Positions 8,111-19,125 are shown, counted from the first letter of the stretch. The stretch: 64,000 nt of DNA from Rhodobiaceae bacterium (GCA_020637895.1 JACKJP010000004.1:186001-250000), one strand, 5' to 3'. Numbers and translations: made by a program. The notes: generated by a model from the letters alone, not told the origin.

Positions 8111-9055
8111 ATGTCGAAAGCAATTGCGGCCGCACAGACCGGGGCGGCCATTCTTCTCATTCTCATAGCATTTGCATCCCCGCTTCGCGCCGATCCCGGA
8201 GATGTGGACGGGTCGAAGGACTACGCCGGGATCGGCCGTTTCGCCGGAAGCCTGATTACCGGATATTCGGTGAAGGATTTCGACGCCGCGCGGTTGCAGG
8301 CCGCACCGTTCCAGAATGGCCAGCCGGCAGATGCGCTGAGCCTGGAAGGCCGCATTACGAGAATTGCCTACAGGACCGAACCCGGCCCCTCGATCCTCGA
8401 GGTGGCCCGCAATTTCGAGCAACAGTTACTGAAGGCCGGCTATGAACAGCTTGTTTCCTGCCAGACGGACGAATGCGGGGGCATACCCTTTGTTGAAGCC
8501 GTTGACGTTCTTCCCATTCCGCAAATGTGGGCGGACGGTTTCAACTACCGCTACTACGCAGCCCGCAAGACGGGGGACAGCGGCGAAACCTATGCCAGCG
8601 TTCTCGTCAGCGAGAATAACCGGGAGATATATGCCCAGCTTGTTGTCGCCGAACTCGGCGCGATGGAAGACAAGATGGTCGATGCCGCCGCAATGGCGAA
8701 GGGTCTGGGAGAAAGCGGCCATATCGCGCTTTACGGGATCTATTTCGATACCGACAAGGCAACGCTGAAACCGGAGAGCCGGCCCACGCTCGACGAAATG
8801 GCCAAACTCCTGAAGGACGCCCCTGCCATGTCCGTCGTGATTGTCGGCCATACCGACAGCCAGGGCAGCTACGATTACAATATGGGCCTTTCACAACAGC
8901 GGGCAAAAGCGGTCGCCACCGAACTCACCAAAACCTATGGCATCGATGCAAAGCGGCTCCGTAGCGCTGGCGTGGGCTACCTTGCCCCAGTCGGTTCCAA
9001 TGCCACCGAAGATGGCCGGGCGCTCAACCGGCGGGTTGAACTCGTCGCACCGTGA
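8111..9055 (+). CDS. OmpA-family protein, second type
   Basis: 314 residues: a signal peptide (to about residue 27, SPLRAD), an N-terminal domain of about 175 residues in the style of DUF4892 proteins, and an OmpA-like domain (about 205-312) with GIYFDTDKATLKPES, VIVGHTDSQGSYDYN, LSQQRAKAV and a closing ALNRRVELV. The diaminopimelate-binding Asp and Arg are present, so it should hold peptidoglycan. Start: AAGAGG lies 8 bases before the ATG at 8111. It is unlike the other OmpA-domain protein in this window outside the C-terminal domain. Confidence 0.82.
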   Translation: MSKAIAAAQTGAAILLILIAFASPLRADPGDVDGSKDYAGIGRFAGSLITGYSVKDFDAARLQAAPFQNGQPADALSLEGRITRIAYRTEPGPSILEVARNFEQQLLKAGYEQLVSCQTDECGGIPFVEAVDVLPIPQMWADGFNYRYYAARKTGDSGETYASVLVSENNREIYAQLVVAELGAMEDKMVDAAAMAKGLGESGHIALYGIYFDTDKATLKPESRPTLDEMAKLLKDAPAMSVVIVGHTDSQGSYDYNMGLSQQRAKAVATELTKTYGIDAKRLRSAGVGYLAPVGSNATEDGRALNRRVELVAP

Positions 9056-9085
9056 CGATCACCGAGAGCGGGCGTCCCTGCAGCT

Positions 9086-9781
9086 TCAGCTGCAGCCTGC
9101 CCATTTTCGCAGCAGCAGCGTATCGGCAGGTCCCGGCTTGCCGGCACGCAAGCTGACACTCTTGTCGAGCGCCGCGCAGGCTCCTGCATTGTCACCGTCG
9201 TAAAATCTCGCAAAACCGAGATTAGACCAGGCCATCGCGTGATCCGGCGCCTCCTCGACAGCGACTTCGAGCACAGCGAGTGCCTCCTTCTTCTTCTCGG
9301 CGACAAGGAGCAACCTGCCGTAGTCAGCCATATAGCCGGGATATCGCGCAAGATGAGAACCAACCTCAAAAAGCTCTTCGGCATACTGGAGATCATGAAA
9401 GCGCATATGCGCGACGACTGCGAAACCATGGAACACACTCGCCTGTCCGGGCCTGATGATATTGGCCTGATTGAACCGACGCGCTGCCGTTGCCGAGTCG
9501 CCGGCATTGATGGCGCGCCAGCCAAGCTTCACGGCATAGTCGAAAGCTTCCCGTTCAGACTGACCTGATCCTTTGACGGCGCGCAGCATCGCTTCGTCTG
9601 CCTGGGTCTGCTCGCTCGTCTTGCTAGCAAATCCATAGAAAGGCTGCTCGTTTGACGGCGCATTGAAGGTGTGACGAGTGACGAAAATGCCCTTTGCAAC
9701 CTCAACTTTTTCCGCTGAGGCCGGCCAGGCCAAAAGGCAGGCGCAGAACAGAAATGTGGTGGTAGCGATACCTCTGGTCAC
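9086..9781 (-). CDS. Secreted tetratricopeptide-repeat protein
   Basis: 231 residues with a clear signal peptide (MTRGIATTTFLFCACLLAWPASA) and at least three TPR-like helix pairs from about residue 75 (KLGWRAINAGDSATAARRFNQANIIRPGQ, then MAWSNLGFARFYDGDNAGACAALDKSV near the C-terminus). Two Cys in the last third could form a disulfide. A periplasmic scaffold role is likely; the partner is unknown. It converges with the OmpA-type gene at 8111-9055 and has no operon partner downstream. Confidence 0.72.
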   Translation of the reverse strand: MTRGIATTTFLFCACLLAWPASAEKVEVAKGIFVTRHTFNAPSNEQPFYGFASKTSEQTQADEAMLRAVKGSGQSEREAFDYAVKLGWRAINAGDSATAARRFNQANIIRPGQASVFHGFAVVAHMRFHDLQYAEELFEVGSHLARYPGYMADYGRLLLVAEKKKEALAVLEVAVEEAPDHAMAWSNLGFARFYDGDNAGACAALDKSVSLRAGKPGPADTLLLRKWAGCS

Positions 9782-9865
9782 GCCTTGCCTCCCTTTTCTT
9801 TGCGGGGATGCTTTCTAGACCATCAAGCAGTGAGGAATGCTTAAGTCAAAACGTCAAAGGCCAAC

Positions 9866-10282
9866 TTAACGCGAAAGATGCAGGACCACGCTGCGCCGGT
9901 GAGGCCTCTGTCTGTGCTCGAATAGATAGAGGCCCTGCCAGGTGCCGAGCATCATCCGCCCGGCGGACACGGGAATACCAATTGATGTTTGCGTGAGGGC
10001 GGCGCGAATATGGGCCGGCATGTCGTCCGGCCCTTCGGCGCAATGTGTCAGGAAACGCATGGATGGATCGTCGGCCGGTGGCGCGAGGCGGCTGAAGAAG
10101 GCCTGAAGATCGCGCTGTACGTCCGGATCGGCATTTTCCTGGATCAGCAGCGAACAGGAGGTATGCCGGACGAAGACCGTCAGCAATCCTTCCTCCCGCG
10201 AGCCCCCGAGAAATTCCCGCGCGCGATCGGTGAATTCGTATAGGCCGGGACCGTTGGTCTTGATGTCTATGGTTGCCTGCAT
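9866..10282 (-). CDS. yjbQ: YjbQ family protein
   Basis: 138 residues covering the whole UPF0047/YjbQ fold: VRHTSCSLLIQENADPDVQRDL near the N-terminus, then LTHCAEGPDDMPAHIRAAL, and GTWQGLYLFEHR with the final RSVVLHLS strand. The His-containing motifs match the family, whose E. coli member has weak thiamin-phosphate synthase activity; the true substrate is uncertain. The ATG at 10282 lies 11 bases after the emrB stop on the same strand, so it is the last gene of the marR-emrA-emrB transcript, an unusual partner for an efflux pump. Confidence 0.85.
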   Translation of the reverse strand: MQATIDIKTNGPGLYEFTDRAREFLGGSREEGLLTVFVRHTSCSLLIQENADPDVQRDLQAFFSRLAPPADDPSMRFLTHCAEGPDDMPAHIRAALTQTSIGIPVSAGRMMLGTWQGLYLFEHRQRPHRRSVVLHLSR

Positions 10283-10293
10283 GGCATTCCATT

Positions 10294-11805
10294 TCACGTT
10301 GCCGGTTTGGAGCCGCGCATGATCGGCAGAAGGACCATCGGCAGGAGCGAGAGAACGACCAGCATCAGGAAATCGTTCAGATATGCAACCATGACCGCCT
10401 GTTTGGCGATCTCGCCATTGAGCGCCATTACACCGCTCGGCAGATGCCAGTTCCATAGCTGCGGCAGGAACGGAGCATTCATCGTATCGCGGAACGGCGA
10501 CATGATGCCGGCAAGACCGGCATGCGCCCGCTGCATGTTCTGCGCCAGCAGGCTGACGACGAGCGAAATTCCGATGCTGCTGCCCATATTACGAAGCAGG
10601 CTGAACATCGCGGTCCCCTCGCTGCGGAACCGTGGATCCATTGTCGAGAAGGCGAGCGTGGAAAGCGGCACGAAAACGAAGCCGAGGCCGAACCCCTGCA
10701 CGATGCTGACGAAAATGAAGCGCTGCATCGTCACGTCCATGGTGAACTGCGACATTTCCCACAGTGACGCAGCAGTCAGTCCAAGGCCGATGAAGATGAA
10801 CCAGCGGGCATCAAAGCGCGCCAGCAACCGGCCGACAAGGAACATGGCAAGACCGGTTCCGAAGCCGCGCGGCGCCAGGATGAACCCCGCATCGAGCACC
10901 GGGTAGCCGAGGACGTTTTGCAGGAATGTCGGCAGCAGCGTCAGCGAAGAAAACAGCACCATGCCGATCACCGTCATGAAGACGAGACCGACGGCAAAGT
11001 TTCGATCCTTGAACAGCGCCGGTTCAATGAAGGGTTCGTCGGCAGTGAACATGTGCACGAGAAAGAGATACAGACAAAGCACCGCCATCACTGCTTCCGC
11101 GATGATTTCGGGCGATGAGAACCAGTCCTGGGATTCGCCACGGTCCAGCATCATCTGCAACGAACCGATCGCCAGGCTCAGAAGCGCAAATCCAAACCAG
11201 TCGAAACGGCGCTGGACACGCTCGGTCTCGGGCACGAATGCGAGAATACCCGCCAGCGCCAGTCCGCCGACCGGCAGATTGATGTAGAACACCCATCGCC
11301 AGCTGAAATACTCGGTCAGATAGCCGCCGAGCGTCGGGCCGATGATCGGCCCGACCATCACACCGAGCCCCCACATCGCAATGGCCTGGCCGTGCCGTTC
11401 ACGCGGATTGATGTCGAGCAGCACTGCCTGGGAGAGCGGGATCAGGCCGGCGCCGAAAGCACCCTGCAAAATCCGGAAAAGGACGATCTGTTCGAGCGAG
11501 GTCGCAGCCCCGCACAGCATCGACGTCAACGTGAAACCGCCGACCATCGTTGCAAACAGCCGGCGCCGCCCGAGCCGCGCGGCAAGAAAGCCCGTCGGCG
11601 GCGTCATGATGGCCGAGGCGACGATATAGGACGTCAGAACCCAGGCGATCTGGTCCGTTGTCGCCGACATACTGCCCTGCATGTGCGGCAGCGCGACGAC
11701 CGCGATCGTCGTGTCCACCGCGTAGACGATGGTCGCAAGCATGATCGTGAACGTGATCAGCGCCCGGCGGCCGGGCGCAATGCTCGCCGGATCGATTGGG
11801 CTCAA
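10294..11805 (-). CDS. emrB: EmrB-type multidrug efflux MFS transporter (DHA2 family)
   Basis: 503-residue inner-membrane transporter with 14 predicted helices. It has the DHA2 hallmarks: the D-T-T motif in helix 1 (AVDTTIAVVALPHMQGSM), the GFLAARLGRRR loop (motif A) and GPIIGPTLGGYLTEYFSWRWVFYINLPVG (motif C region). With the adjacent membrane-fusion protein it should export hydrophobic toxicants across both membranes. It starts at a TTG whose bases overlap the emrA stop (TTGA), with GGAG 10 bases upstream, which implies translational coupling. Confidence 0.9.
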   Translation of the reverse strand: MSPIDPASIAPGRRALITFTIMLATIVYAVDTTIAVVALPHMQGSMSATTDQIAWVLTSYIVASAIMTPPTGFLAARLGRRRLFATMVGGFTLTSMLCGAATSLEQIVLFRILQGAFGAGLIPLSQAVLLDINPRERHGQAIAMWGLGVMVGPIIGPTLGGYLTEYFSWRWVFYINLPVGGLALAGILAFVPETERVQRRFDWFGFALLSLAIGSLQMMLDRGESQDWFSSPEIIAEAVMAVLCLYLFLVHMFTADEPFIEPALFKDRNFAVGLVFMTVIGMVLFSSLTLLPTFLQNVLGYPVLDAGFILAPRGFGTGLAMFLVGRLLARFDARWFIFIGLGLTAASLWEMSQFTMDVTMQRFIFVSIVQGFGLGFVFVPLSTLAFSTMDPRFRSEGTAMFSLLRNMGSSIGISLVVSLLAQNMQRAHAGLAGIMSPFRDTMNAPFLPQLWNWHLPSGVMALNGEIAKQAVMVAYLNDFLMLVVLSLLPMVLLPIMRGSKPAT

Positions 11806-12971
11806 CGCTGTTCGGCTCCGACCGAGTTGGCGGCCACCTTGCTGTCGCCGCTGAACCAACCGATCGCGGTTTTCACGAATCCGGGCAGCGCGCGGCGATG
11901 GCCTGTATCGACTTCGACATTGCTGCTCATGCCGGCCCGGAGCGCCTTGTCGTCGTTGCTGGCATTCATGGAGATACGCACGGGAATCCGCTGCACGACC
12001 TTGATCCAGTTGCCGGTGCCATTCTGCGCCGGAATGACGGAGAACTCGGCCGCCGTTGCCTGCGCGATGCTCTCCACCTCGCCAGTCCATTCGCGGTCGG
12101 GGTAGGTATCGACGTGGATCGTGACCGGCTGTCCGCGCCGCAGATAGGTCAGGTCCGTTTCCTTGAAATTGGCTTCGATCCAGACCCGGTCTGTACCGAC
12201 CAGACTCATCACCGGGCTGCTCAGCGCGCCATTGCCGACGACCTGCGTGCCGATATCGGGGATATTGCTCGCAATGCCGTTGAGCGGCGCACGAACGGTC
12301 GTTCGCTCAAGGTCAAGCGCTGCCCTGTCGCGGGTTGCCTTTGCCGCCAGATAGCGCGGGTGCTGCTCCACCGGAATATCGGGGTCGCCGCCCAGTTGCG
12401 CCCGTATCTGTGCCATTTCCTGCTCGGCGACATCGATCTTCGTCTTGGCCACGTCCAGGTCGTGACGCACCTCGTCCAGACGGCTCAGTGACACCGACTG
12501 TGTTTCGGCGAGCTTCGACTGCCGTTCGTATGACTTCTTCGCATAGTCGAGATTGGCGCGTGCGAGCGTCAGTTCCTCGTCCTTCTGCCGGAAGGACGCC
12601 TTCAGGCTCATCACTTCGTCGCGCACGTTGCGCAAGCCCGCTTCTGCCGCGGCGAGCGCGATTTCGTAAGGCCGCTGCTCGATACGAAACAGCACGTCGC
12701 CCTTGTGAACGAACTGGTTTTCGCTGACGGGAACAGCTTCCACCAGTCCCGACACCTCTGCCGCGATCATCACCTTGTCTGTCTTCAGATAGGCGTTGTC
12801 GGTTTCCACATAGCGGCCGCCCGTGAAGTAGACATAGGTGCCGATCACCACGATGAGCAGCGGACCGGCGATCAGCAGCCTGCGACGCAGCCTCCGGCGC
12901 CGCGAATCGGGTGATTTCCCGGCTTCCGGATTGTCGAGTGGCGCCTGCGCCTCTTGTCTTGCGTCAGTCAT
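11802..12971 (-). CDS. emrA: EmrA-type membrane fusion protein (HlyD family)
   Basis: 389-residue periplasmic adaptor. An Arg-rich N-terminus precedes one transmembrane helix (about 30-50), then the biotinyl/lipoyl-like half motif (YVETDNAYLKTDKVMIAAEVSG), a long coiled-coil hairpin (about 95-210), the second lipoyl half (TTVRAPLNGIASN) and a beta-barrel domain (VTIHVDTYPDREWTGEVESIA). It links the EmrB pump to an outer-membrane channel. The ATG at 12971 overlaps the last 8 bases of the marR gene, so the two are coupled. Confidence 0.9.
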   Translation of the reverse strand: MTDARQEAQAPLDNPEAGKSPDSRRRRLRRRLLIAGPLLIVVIGTYVYFTGGRYVETDNAYLKTDKVMIAAEVSGLVEAVPVSENQFVHKGDVLFRIEQRPYEIALAAAEAGLRNVRDEVMSLKASFRQKDEELTLARANLDYAKKSYERQSKLAETQSVSLSRLDEVRHDLDVAKTKIDVAEQEMAQIRAQLGGDPDIPVEQHPRYLAAKATRDRAALDLERTTVRAPLNGIASNIPDIGTQVVGNGALSSPVMSLVGTDRVWIEANFKETDLTYLRRGQPVTIHVDTYPDREWTGEVESIAQATAAEFSVIPAQNGTGNWIKVVQRIPVRISMNASNDDKALRAGMSSNVEVDTGHRRALPGFVKTAIGWFSGDSKVAANSVGAEQR

Positions 12972-13455
12972 TTGCGACGTCTTCCCTTGTCGTCCGCGCC
13001 GCCGGCTTTTGACCGCATGTCTCGGCAAGCAGCAGATTGTTCTTCATACGTCTGAGCGTTTCGAGCGTTTGCGCGACCGCCTCTTCCGATATGTCGGCCA
13101 CGGCCTCCTGCCGCGTCTCCGCCGCCAGCGTCCACATCCGGCCAATCATCGACCGGCCCTGCGAAGTAAGGTGGAGCCTGAAAGCACGGCGATCGGCCGG
13201 ATCGGCTGTACGGGTAATGAAGCCGAGGTCCTGCAGCCCATCCAGAAGCCGCGCCAGCGTCATGGGATGAATTTCCAGCTTGTCGGCCAAGGCAACCTGC
13301 CGGATGCCCTCCTCGCGCGACAGGAAGCCGAGCGCCCTTGCCTGCGCGAGCGACAGGCCGAGCGTCTGCGCGCGGCGGTTGAAATTGTGCCGCATCAGCC
13401 GTGACAGGTCGCCAATGAGAAAGCCCAGAGAGGCGTCCGGATCGATTTCCGTCAT
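12964..13455 (-). CDS. MarR-family regulator of the emrAB operon
   Basis: 163 residues. The winged-helix domain runs about 30-110: LSLAQARALGFLSREEGIRQVALADKLEIHPMTLARLLDGLQDLGFITR, wing DPADRRAFRLHLTSQG, then dimerisation helices. The Asp and Arg of the wing motif are conserved. It is the first gene of marR-emrA-emrB-yjbQ and overlaps emrA, so it is the probable autorepressor of the pump operon. An AT-rich palindrome lies about 30 bases upstream. It is clearly paralogous to the MarR encoded at 13626-14096. Confidence 0.88.
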   Translation of the reverse strand: MTEIDPDASLGFLIGDLSRLMRHNFNRRAQTLGLSLAQARALGFLSREEGIRQVALADKLEIHPMTLARLLDGLQDLGFITRTADPADRRAFRLHLTSQGRSMIGRMWTLAAETRQEAVADISEEAVAQTLETLRRMKNNLLLAETCGQKPAARTTREDVAND

Positions 13456-13484
13456 GCCGGTATTGCTCAGTCAGTGTTCATGAT

Positions 13485-13494
13485 AATAATTATT
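13485..13494. promoter_or_regulatory. AT-rich palindrome upstream of marR-emrAB
   Basis: AATAATTATT is a perfect 10-bp inverted repeat inside an AT-rich 25-bp patch (13480-13504), starting 30 bases before the marR ATG. Its position fits an operator overlapping the promoter. Confidence 0.45.
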
Positions 13495-13625
13495 CATTAC
13501 TATATAGAGCGAATGATCGTTCGACGCAAGCCGCACTGCGTGGTGAACAGGCTCGTCGGGGATATGACGTCGCGGACCCTGAGCGGGACCACACTGACCT
13601 GGGAAATGGCGCGTTCAGCTGAAAG

Positions 13626-14096
13626 TCAGCTGGCGGCCTTGCGTTCCGCGGCTTCGTCCGATTCCAGCGCCTGCAGATTGTTCTTGATCTTGGTCAGCGA
13701 GACGTAGAAATCGGCGGCCGCCTTCTCGGTGAAGCCCGTTATCGCCATGTTGCCGGCCTCCACGACGAGCGGCCAGACCTTCTTTGCAAGCGCGGTACCT
13801 TCTGCGGTCAGATGGATGCGGAATGCTCGGCGGTCTGTCGGATCCGCCCGCCGTTCCACCATGCCCATTTCCTGCAAGCCGTCGACGAGCCTTGCCACGG
13901 TCATCGGCTGGATTTCCAGCTTGTCGGCGAGCGTCACCTGTTTGATGCCCTCTTCCAGAGCCAGAACCGCCAGTGCCCTGCCCTGCGCCAGCGACAATCC
14001 CAGTTCACCAAGCCGGCGGTGGAAATGGCGCCGCATCAGACGGGATGTATCGGCGACCAGAAAACCCAGCGGCACCTCGGCATCGGGATAAAGCAT
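13626..14096 (-). CDS. Second MarR-family regulator, paralogue of the emrAB regulator
   Basis: 156 residues, collinear with the neighbouring MarR over the full winged-helix region (LGFLVADTSRLMRRHFHRR, LSLAQGRALAVLALEEGIKQVTLADKLEIQPMTVARLVDGLQ, wing DPTDRRAFRIHLTAEG). The extended match, shared ends and adjacent same-strand position indicate a tandem duplication with divergence in the C-terminal helices. It is transcribed alone, 170 bases before the other marR. It could share or compete for the same operators, or sense another ligand. Confidence 0.87.
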   Translation of the reverse strand: MLYPDAEVPLGFLVADTSRLMRRHFHRRLGELGLSLAQGRALAVLALEEGIKQVTLADKLEIQPMTVARLVDGLQEMGMVERRADPTDRRAFRIHLTAEGTALAKKVWPLVVEAGNMAITGFTEKAAADFYVSLTKIKNNLQALESDEAAERKAAS

Positions 14097-14122
14097 GGAG
14101 GGATATCTTTCTCAGTTTGGGA

Positions 14123-14136
14123 GTATTTTATAATAC
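14123..14136. promoter_or_regulatory. Near-perfect inverted repeat upstream of second marR
   Basis: GTATTTTATAATAC has arms GTATT and AATAC around TTAT, 27 bases before the ATG at 14096. It resembles the position and AT-richness of the palindrome before the paralogous marR, consistent with autoregulation. Confidence 0.45.
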
Positions 14137-14200
14137 ATGCTTATTGTAAACCGCAGTCGCTTCCGAGCACAAGGAACGACCGAAGGCCATTGTCAGCCAA

Positions 14201-14227
14201 AGAAAAGGCCGCTCGAGGGCGGCCTTT
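14201..14227 (-). terminator. Rho-independent terminator of rpoD
   Basis: On the minus strand a 9-bp perfect stem AAAGGCCGC/GCGGCCTTT closes a 6-nt loop and runs into TTTTCTTT. It lies 26 bases beyond the rpoD stop. Confidence 0.75.
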
Positions 14228-14252
14228 CCGGATTTTCCCATTTCGCCAGAAC

Positions 14253-16271
<2,019 letters not shown>

Positions 16272-16508
16272 GCTTACTCCGTGTCGACCGTGCCGGCCCT
16301 CACCGGCGAGGAATGCATCACCAAACGCCCGGCAATGGCGAATTTGCAATCTCGCCCCGGGCGTCAGGCTGGCTGGTCCGTTCCTGCCCTCGAAAGGATA
16401 GGCGGAATGCTCCTAACCAGTGATTAACCAACAGCGCCCGCGCGGCTCAATAAACCATCGCGACGCGAATCGAAAGCCTGCTCTCTCATTCCCGCGCCTT
16501 TGTCAAAC

Positions 16509-18440
16509 CTAACGGCGCACATGCCGGGAAGCCAAACCGAAACCTTCCACCTCGACTTCCGACCCGCTCGTGCCGGCCAGGGCGTTCCTGAGTTCGACGA
16601 TCCGCTCCCAGTTCGTTTCGCTCGGGTCAGCCCGAAAACTGTCTTCAGCGGCCTTGAGTTCCTTATGTAGAGTGACTTGCCGGTGGTGCAAGGCCAGAAT
16701 GTGGTCAAAGCCGATCAGCGCATCGGCCTCGTCCGCATCGGGCCGCACGAACCAGTCGCCCGCATCGGCCGCTACGCTGTCGAGCCGGTTGAGCAGATCG
16801 CCCTGCCCCGCTCCCTTGAGCGCGGCGCGAACTCCCGCGGCATCGCCACCGGTTCCTTCCATTGCCATATCGATCAGGCGCGCGGCGACGGCACCGAGTT
16901 CCGGCGCGGTAAAGTCGAATGCGGCAAGTTCCTCAACCCGATCCGCGATCAGGCCCGGATGATTGATCGCGGTCATCAGCAGAAGCGCCTCACGGCGTGG
17001 CAGCGCCCGTGCCCGCACCTGCCGGATAAGCCGCTCGCTGGCCTGCTGTACCTGTGCCCGGCCGTCGCTGACCCGCCATCCGCCGCGCCCCCTGGAATCG
17101 CGCCAGTTGCCCCCGCCCGCGCGGTCACGCCAGTTGCTCCCGTCGGCACGTTCACGCCTTTGCGGCTGCTGCGCCCCGAGCATCGCATTGATGCGCGCGC
17201 GCATGTCCTGGCCATAGTAGCGGCGCACCGTATCGTCCTTGATGGATCGGATCGCGGCGCCGATACGGGCTTCGAATGCGGCGCGACGTTCCGGCGTATC
17301 GAGCGCTGCCGTCTCCGCCTCGCGCGCCCACAGCATGTCGGCGAGCGCCCTTGGGCCGGACAACGCATCGGCCAGCGCCGCAGAACCGCTGTCGCGGAGA
17401 ATATCGTCAGGATCGCGCCCTTCCGGCAGCAATGCAAAGCGCAGCGACTTGCCCGGCACCAGCAACGGCAGCGCTGTGTCGACGGCTCTGAAGGCAGCCT
17501 TCAGACCCGCATTATCGCCATCGAAGCAAAGGACGGGCTCGTCGGCCATGCGCCAGAGCAGATGCAACTGGTTCTCTGTCAGGGCCGTCCCGAGCGGCGC
17601 CACCGTGTTGGCAAAGCCGCCCGCGGTCATCGCCACGACGTCCATATACCCTTCGGTCACATAGACGACGCCCCTGTCGGTGGCCGACACGCGTGCTGCA
17701 TATGCGTTGAACAGGACGTCGCCCTTGTGAAACAGCGGCGTCTCCGGCGAATTCATGTACTTCGCCTTCGCATCGGCCGACAGCGCGCGTCCGCCAAACG
17801 CAATCACGCGGTTCTTCAGATCCATGATCGGAAACATCAACCGGTCGCGGAAACGATCGTATGGCGTCGGAATATCGTCGCCGGCGATGAGCAATCCGGC
17901 ACGAATCATGTCATCGACCGCCACGCCGCGCGCCGTCAGGTGCTCCTTCAGCGCCGATTTGGACGATGGCGCGTAGCCGATGCGGAATTGCGCAACCATC
18001 TGCCCGCTGACGCCGCGTCGCTGCAAATACGCCCTCGTCTCCAGACCTGGCTGGCCATGCAGCTGTGCCTGGAACCAGGCCGCCGCCATTTCCATCACAT
18101 CATGAAGGCCGGCACGTTTCTCCTCGCGCTCGCGCCAGGCCGGATCGGGCGCCGGCAATGTCACACCCGCCTCACCGGCCAGCCGCTCCACCGCCTCGGC
18201 GAATGAAAGCCCCTCCGTTTCCATCACGAAGGAGAAGATGTCCCCGTGCTTGCCGCTGGAAAAGCAATGGTAGAAGCCCTTCTGGTCGTTGACCGTGAAG
18301 GAAGGCGACTTTTCCTGGTTGAAGGGAGAAAGGCCGATGAACTCACGGCCCTGCCGGCGCAGCTTCACGCGCTTTCCGACGACCTGAGACACGGGAAGCC
18401 GCGCCCGGATGTCATCTAGAAATTGAGGCGTGAATCGCAT
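16509..18440 (-). CDS. dnaG: DNA primase DnaG with degenerate zinc finger
   Basis: 643 residues; synthesises RNA primers at the replication fork. The N-terminal region (about 1-100) has the shape of the CHC2 zinc domain, but three of four ligands are replaced: Ser38 (Cys), Asn41 (His), Cys59 retained, Ser62 (Cys). The catalytic core follows, with RFRDRLMFPI, TOPRIM signature VTEGYMD near 255 and DGDNAG near 305. A Gly/Arg/Trp-rich linker (two NWRD repeats then GRGGWR, about 425-455) leads to the helicase-binding C-terminal domain. The start at 18440 gives the standard MRFTPQFLDDIR opening; the ribosome binding site is weak. Confidence 0.94.
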   Translation of the reverse strand: MRFTPQFLDDIRARLPVSQVVGKRVKLRRQGREFIGLSPFNQEKSPSFTVNDQKGFYHCFSSGKHGDIFSFVMETEGLSFAEAVERLAGEAGVTLPAPDPAWREREEKRAGLHDVMEMAAAWFQAQLHGQPGLETRAYLQRRGVSGQMVAQFRIGYAPSSKSALKEHLTARGVAVDDMIRAGLLIAGDDIPTPYDRFRDRLMFPIMDLKNRVIAFGGRALSADAKAKYMNSPETPLFHKGDVLFNAYAARVSATDRGVVYVTEGYMDVVAMTAGGFANTVAPLGTALTENQLHLLWRMADEPVLCFDGDNAGLKAAFRAVDTALPLLVPGKSLRFALLPEGRDPDDILRDSGSAALADALSGPRALADMLWAREAETAALDTPERRAAFEARIGAAIRSIKDDTVRRYYGQDMRARINAMLGAQQPQRRERADGSNWRDRAGGGNWRDSRGRGGWRVSDGRAQVQQASERLIRQVRARALPRREALLLMTAINHPGLIADRVEELAAFDFTAPELGAVAARLIDMAMEGTGGDAAGVRAALKGAGQGDLLNRLDSVAADAGDWFVRPDADEADALIGFDHILALHHRQVTLHKELKAAEDSFRADPSETNWERIVELRNALAGTSGSEVEVEGFGLASRHVRR

Positions 18441-18552
18441 CGCAACCGTCGTCCGCGTGGGAAAGAGCAAGTCTACGCCGCAAAGGGCACAAAAGCGATT
18501 CGGTTACGCCAGTGCGAGCGTCTTATCCACCAGTTCAGCGCGACGCGCCCAC

Positions 18553-19005
18553 TCAGCCGATCAGGTTCTTGATCAGCTGGTTGGCCCGCGAGAAATCCAT
18601 CTGGCCGGGGTAGCGCGACTTGATCATGCCCATGCATTTGCCCATGTCGCGCAGGCCCGTGGCGCCCACTTCCGAGATGACGCCCTTGCAAACCGCCGCG
18701 ATTTCCTCTTCCGACAGCTGCTTGGGGAGGAACGAGCGAATGATCTCGATTTCCTCACGCTCCTGCCCTGCCAGTTCGAGCCGGCCGGCCTCCTCATAGA
18801 TTTGAGCCGATTCCTCGCGCTGCTTGATCATTTTCTGCATCATCAGCCGAATTTCATCGTCACCGACCTTGTCCTTGCCGGCGGTGCGCGCGGCAATGTC
18901 GCGGTCCTTGACCGCAGCGTTGATGAGCCGCAGCGTCTGCATGCGCCGCTTCTCCTGCGACTTGGTCGCAATGTTCAAGGCCTGGTTGATCTCTTCACGA
19001 AGCAT
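18553..19005 (-). CDS. yqeY: GatB/YqeY domain protein
   Basis: 150-residue helical protein of the YqeY family, equivalent to the C-terminal tail domain of GatB: opening MLREEINQALNIATKSQEKRR, central DEIRLMMQKMIKQREESAQIYEEAGR, then FLPKQLSEEEI and the closing GMIKSRYPGQMDFSRANQLIKNLI. In GatB the domain contacts tRNA; the role of the free protein is unclear. It precedes dnaG and rpoD on the same strand, the common arrangement in alphaproteobacteria, and is divergent from carA. Confidence 0.92.
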   Translation of the reverse strand: MLREEINQALNIATKSQEKRRMQTLRLINAAVKDRDIAARTAGKDKVGDDEIRLMMQKMIKQREESAQIYEEAGRLELAGQEREEIEIIRSFLPKQLSEEEIAAVCKGVISEVGATGLRDMGKCMGMIKSRYPGQMDFSRANQLIKNLIG

Positions 19006-19125
19006 TCTGTGAGTCCCACAAAAACCGTCCGAGAGCGGCCAGACTATCCAACCCGCGATCTCGAAGCAAGCACGTAAAAAATACTAAGTCGTTGAATTAT
19101 AACGGATTTATATTAACCGCCCATC

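Noticed and set aside
16677..18206. Plus-strand open frame of 509 codons opposite dnaG
   Set aside because: Fully antisense to the dnaG core, with His/Arg/Gln-rich shadow composition and no start signal.
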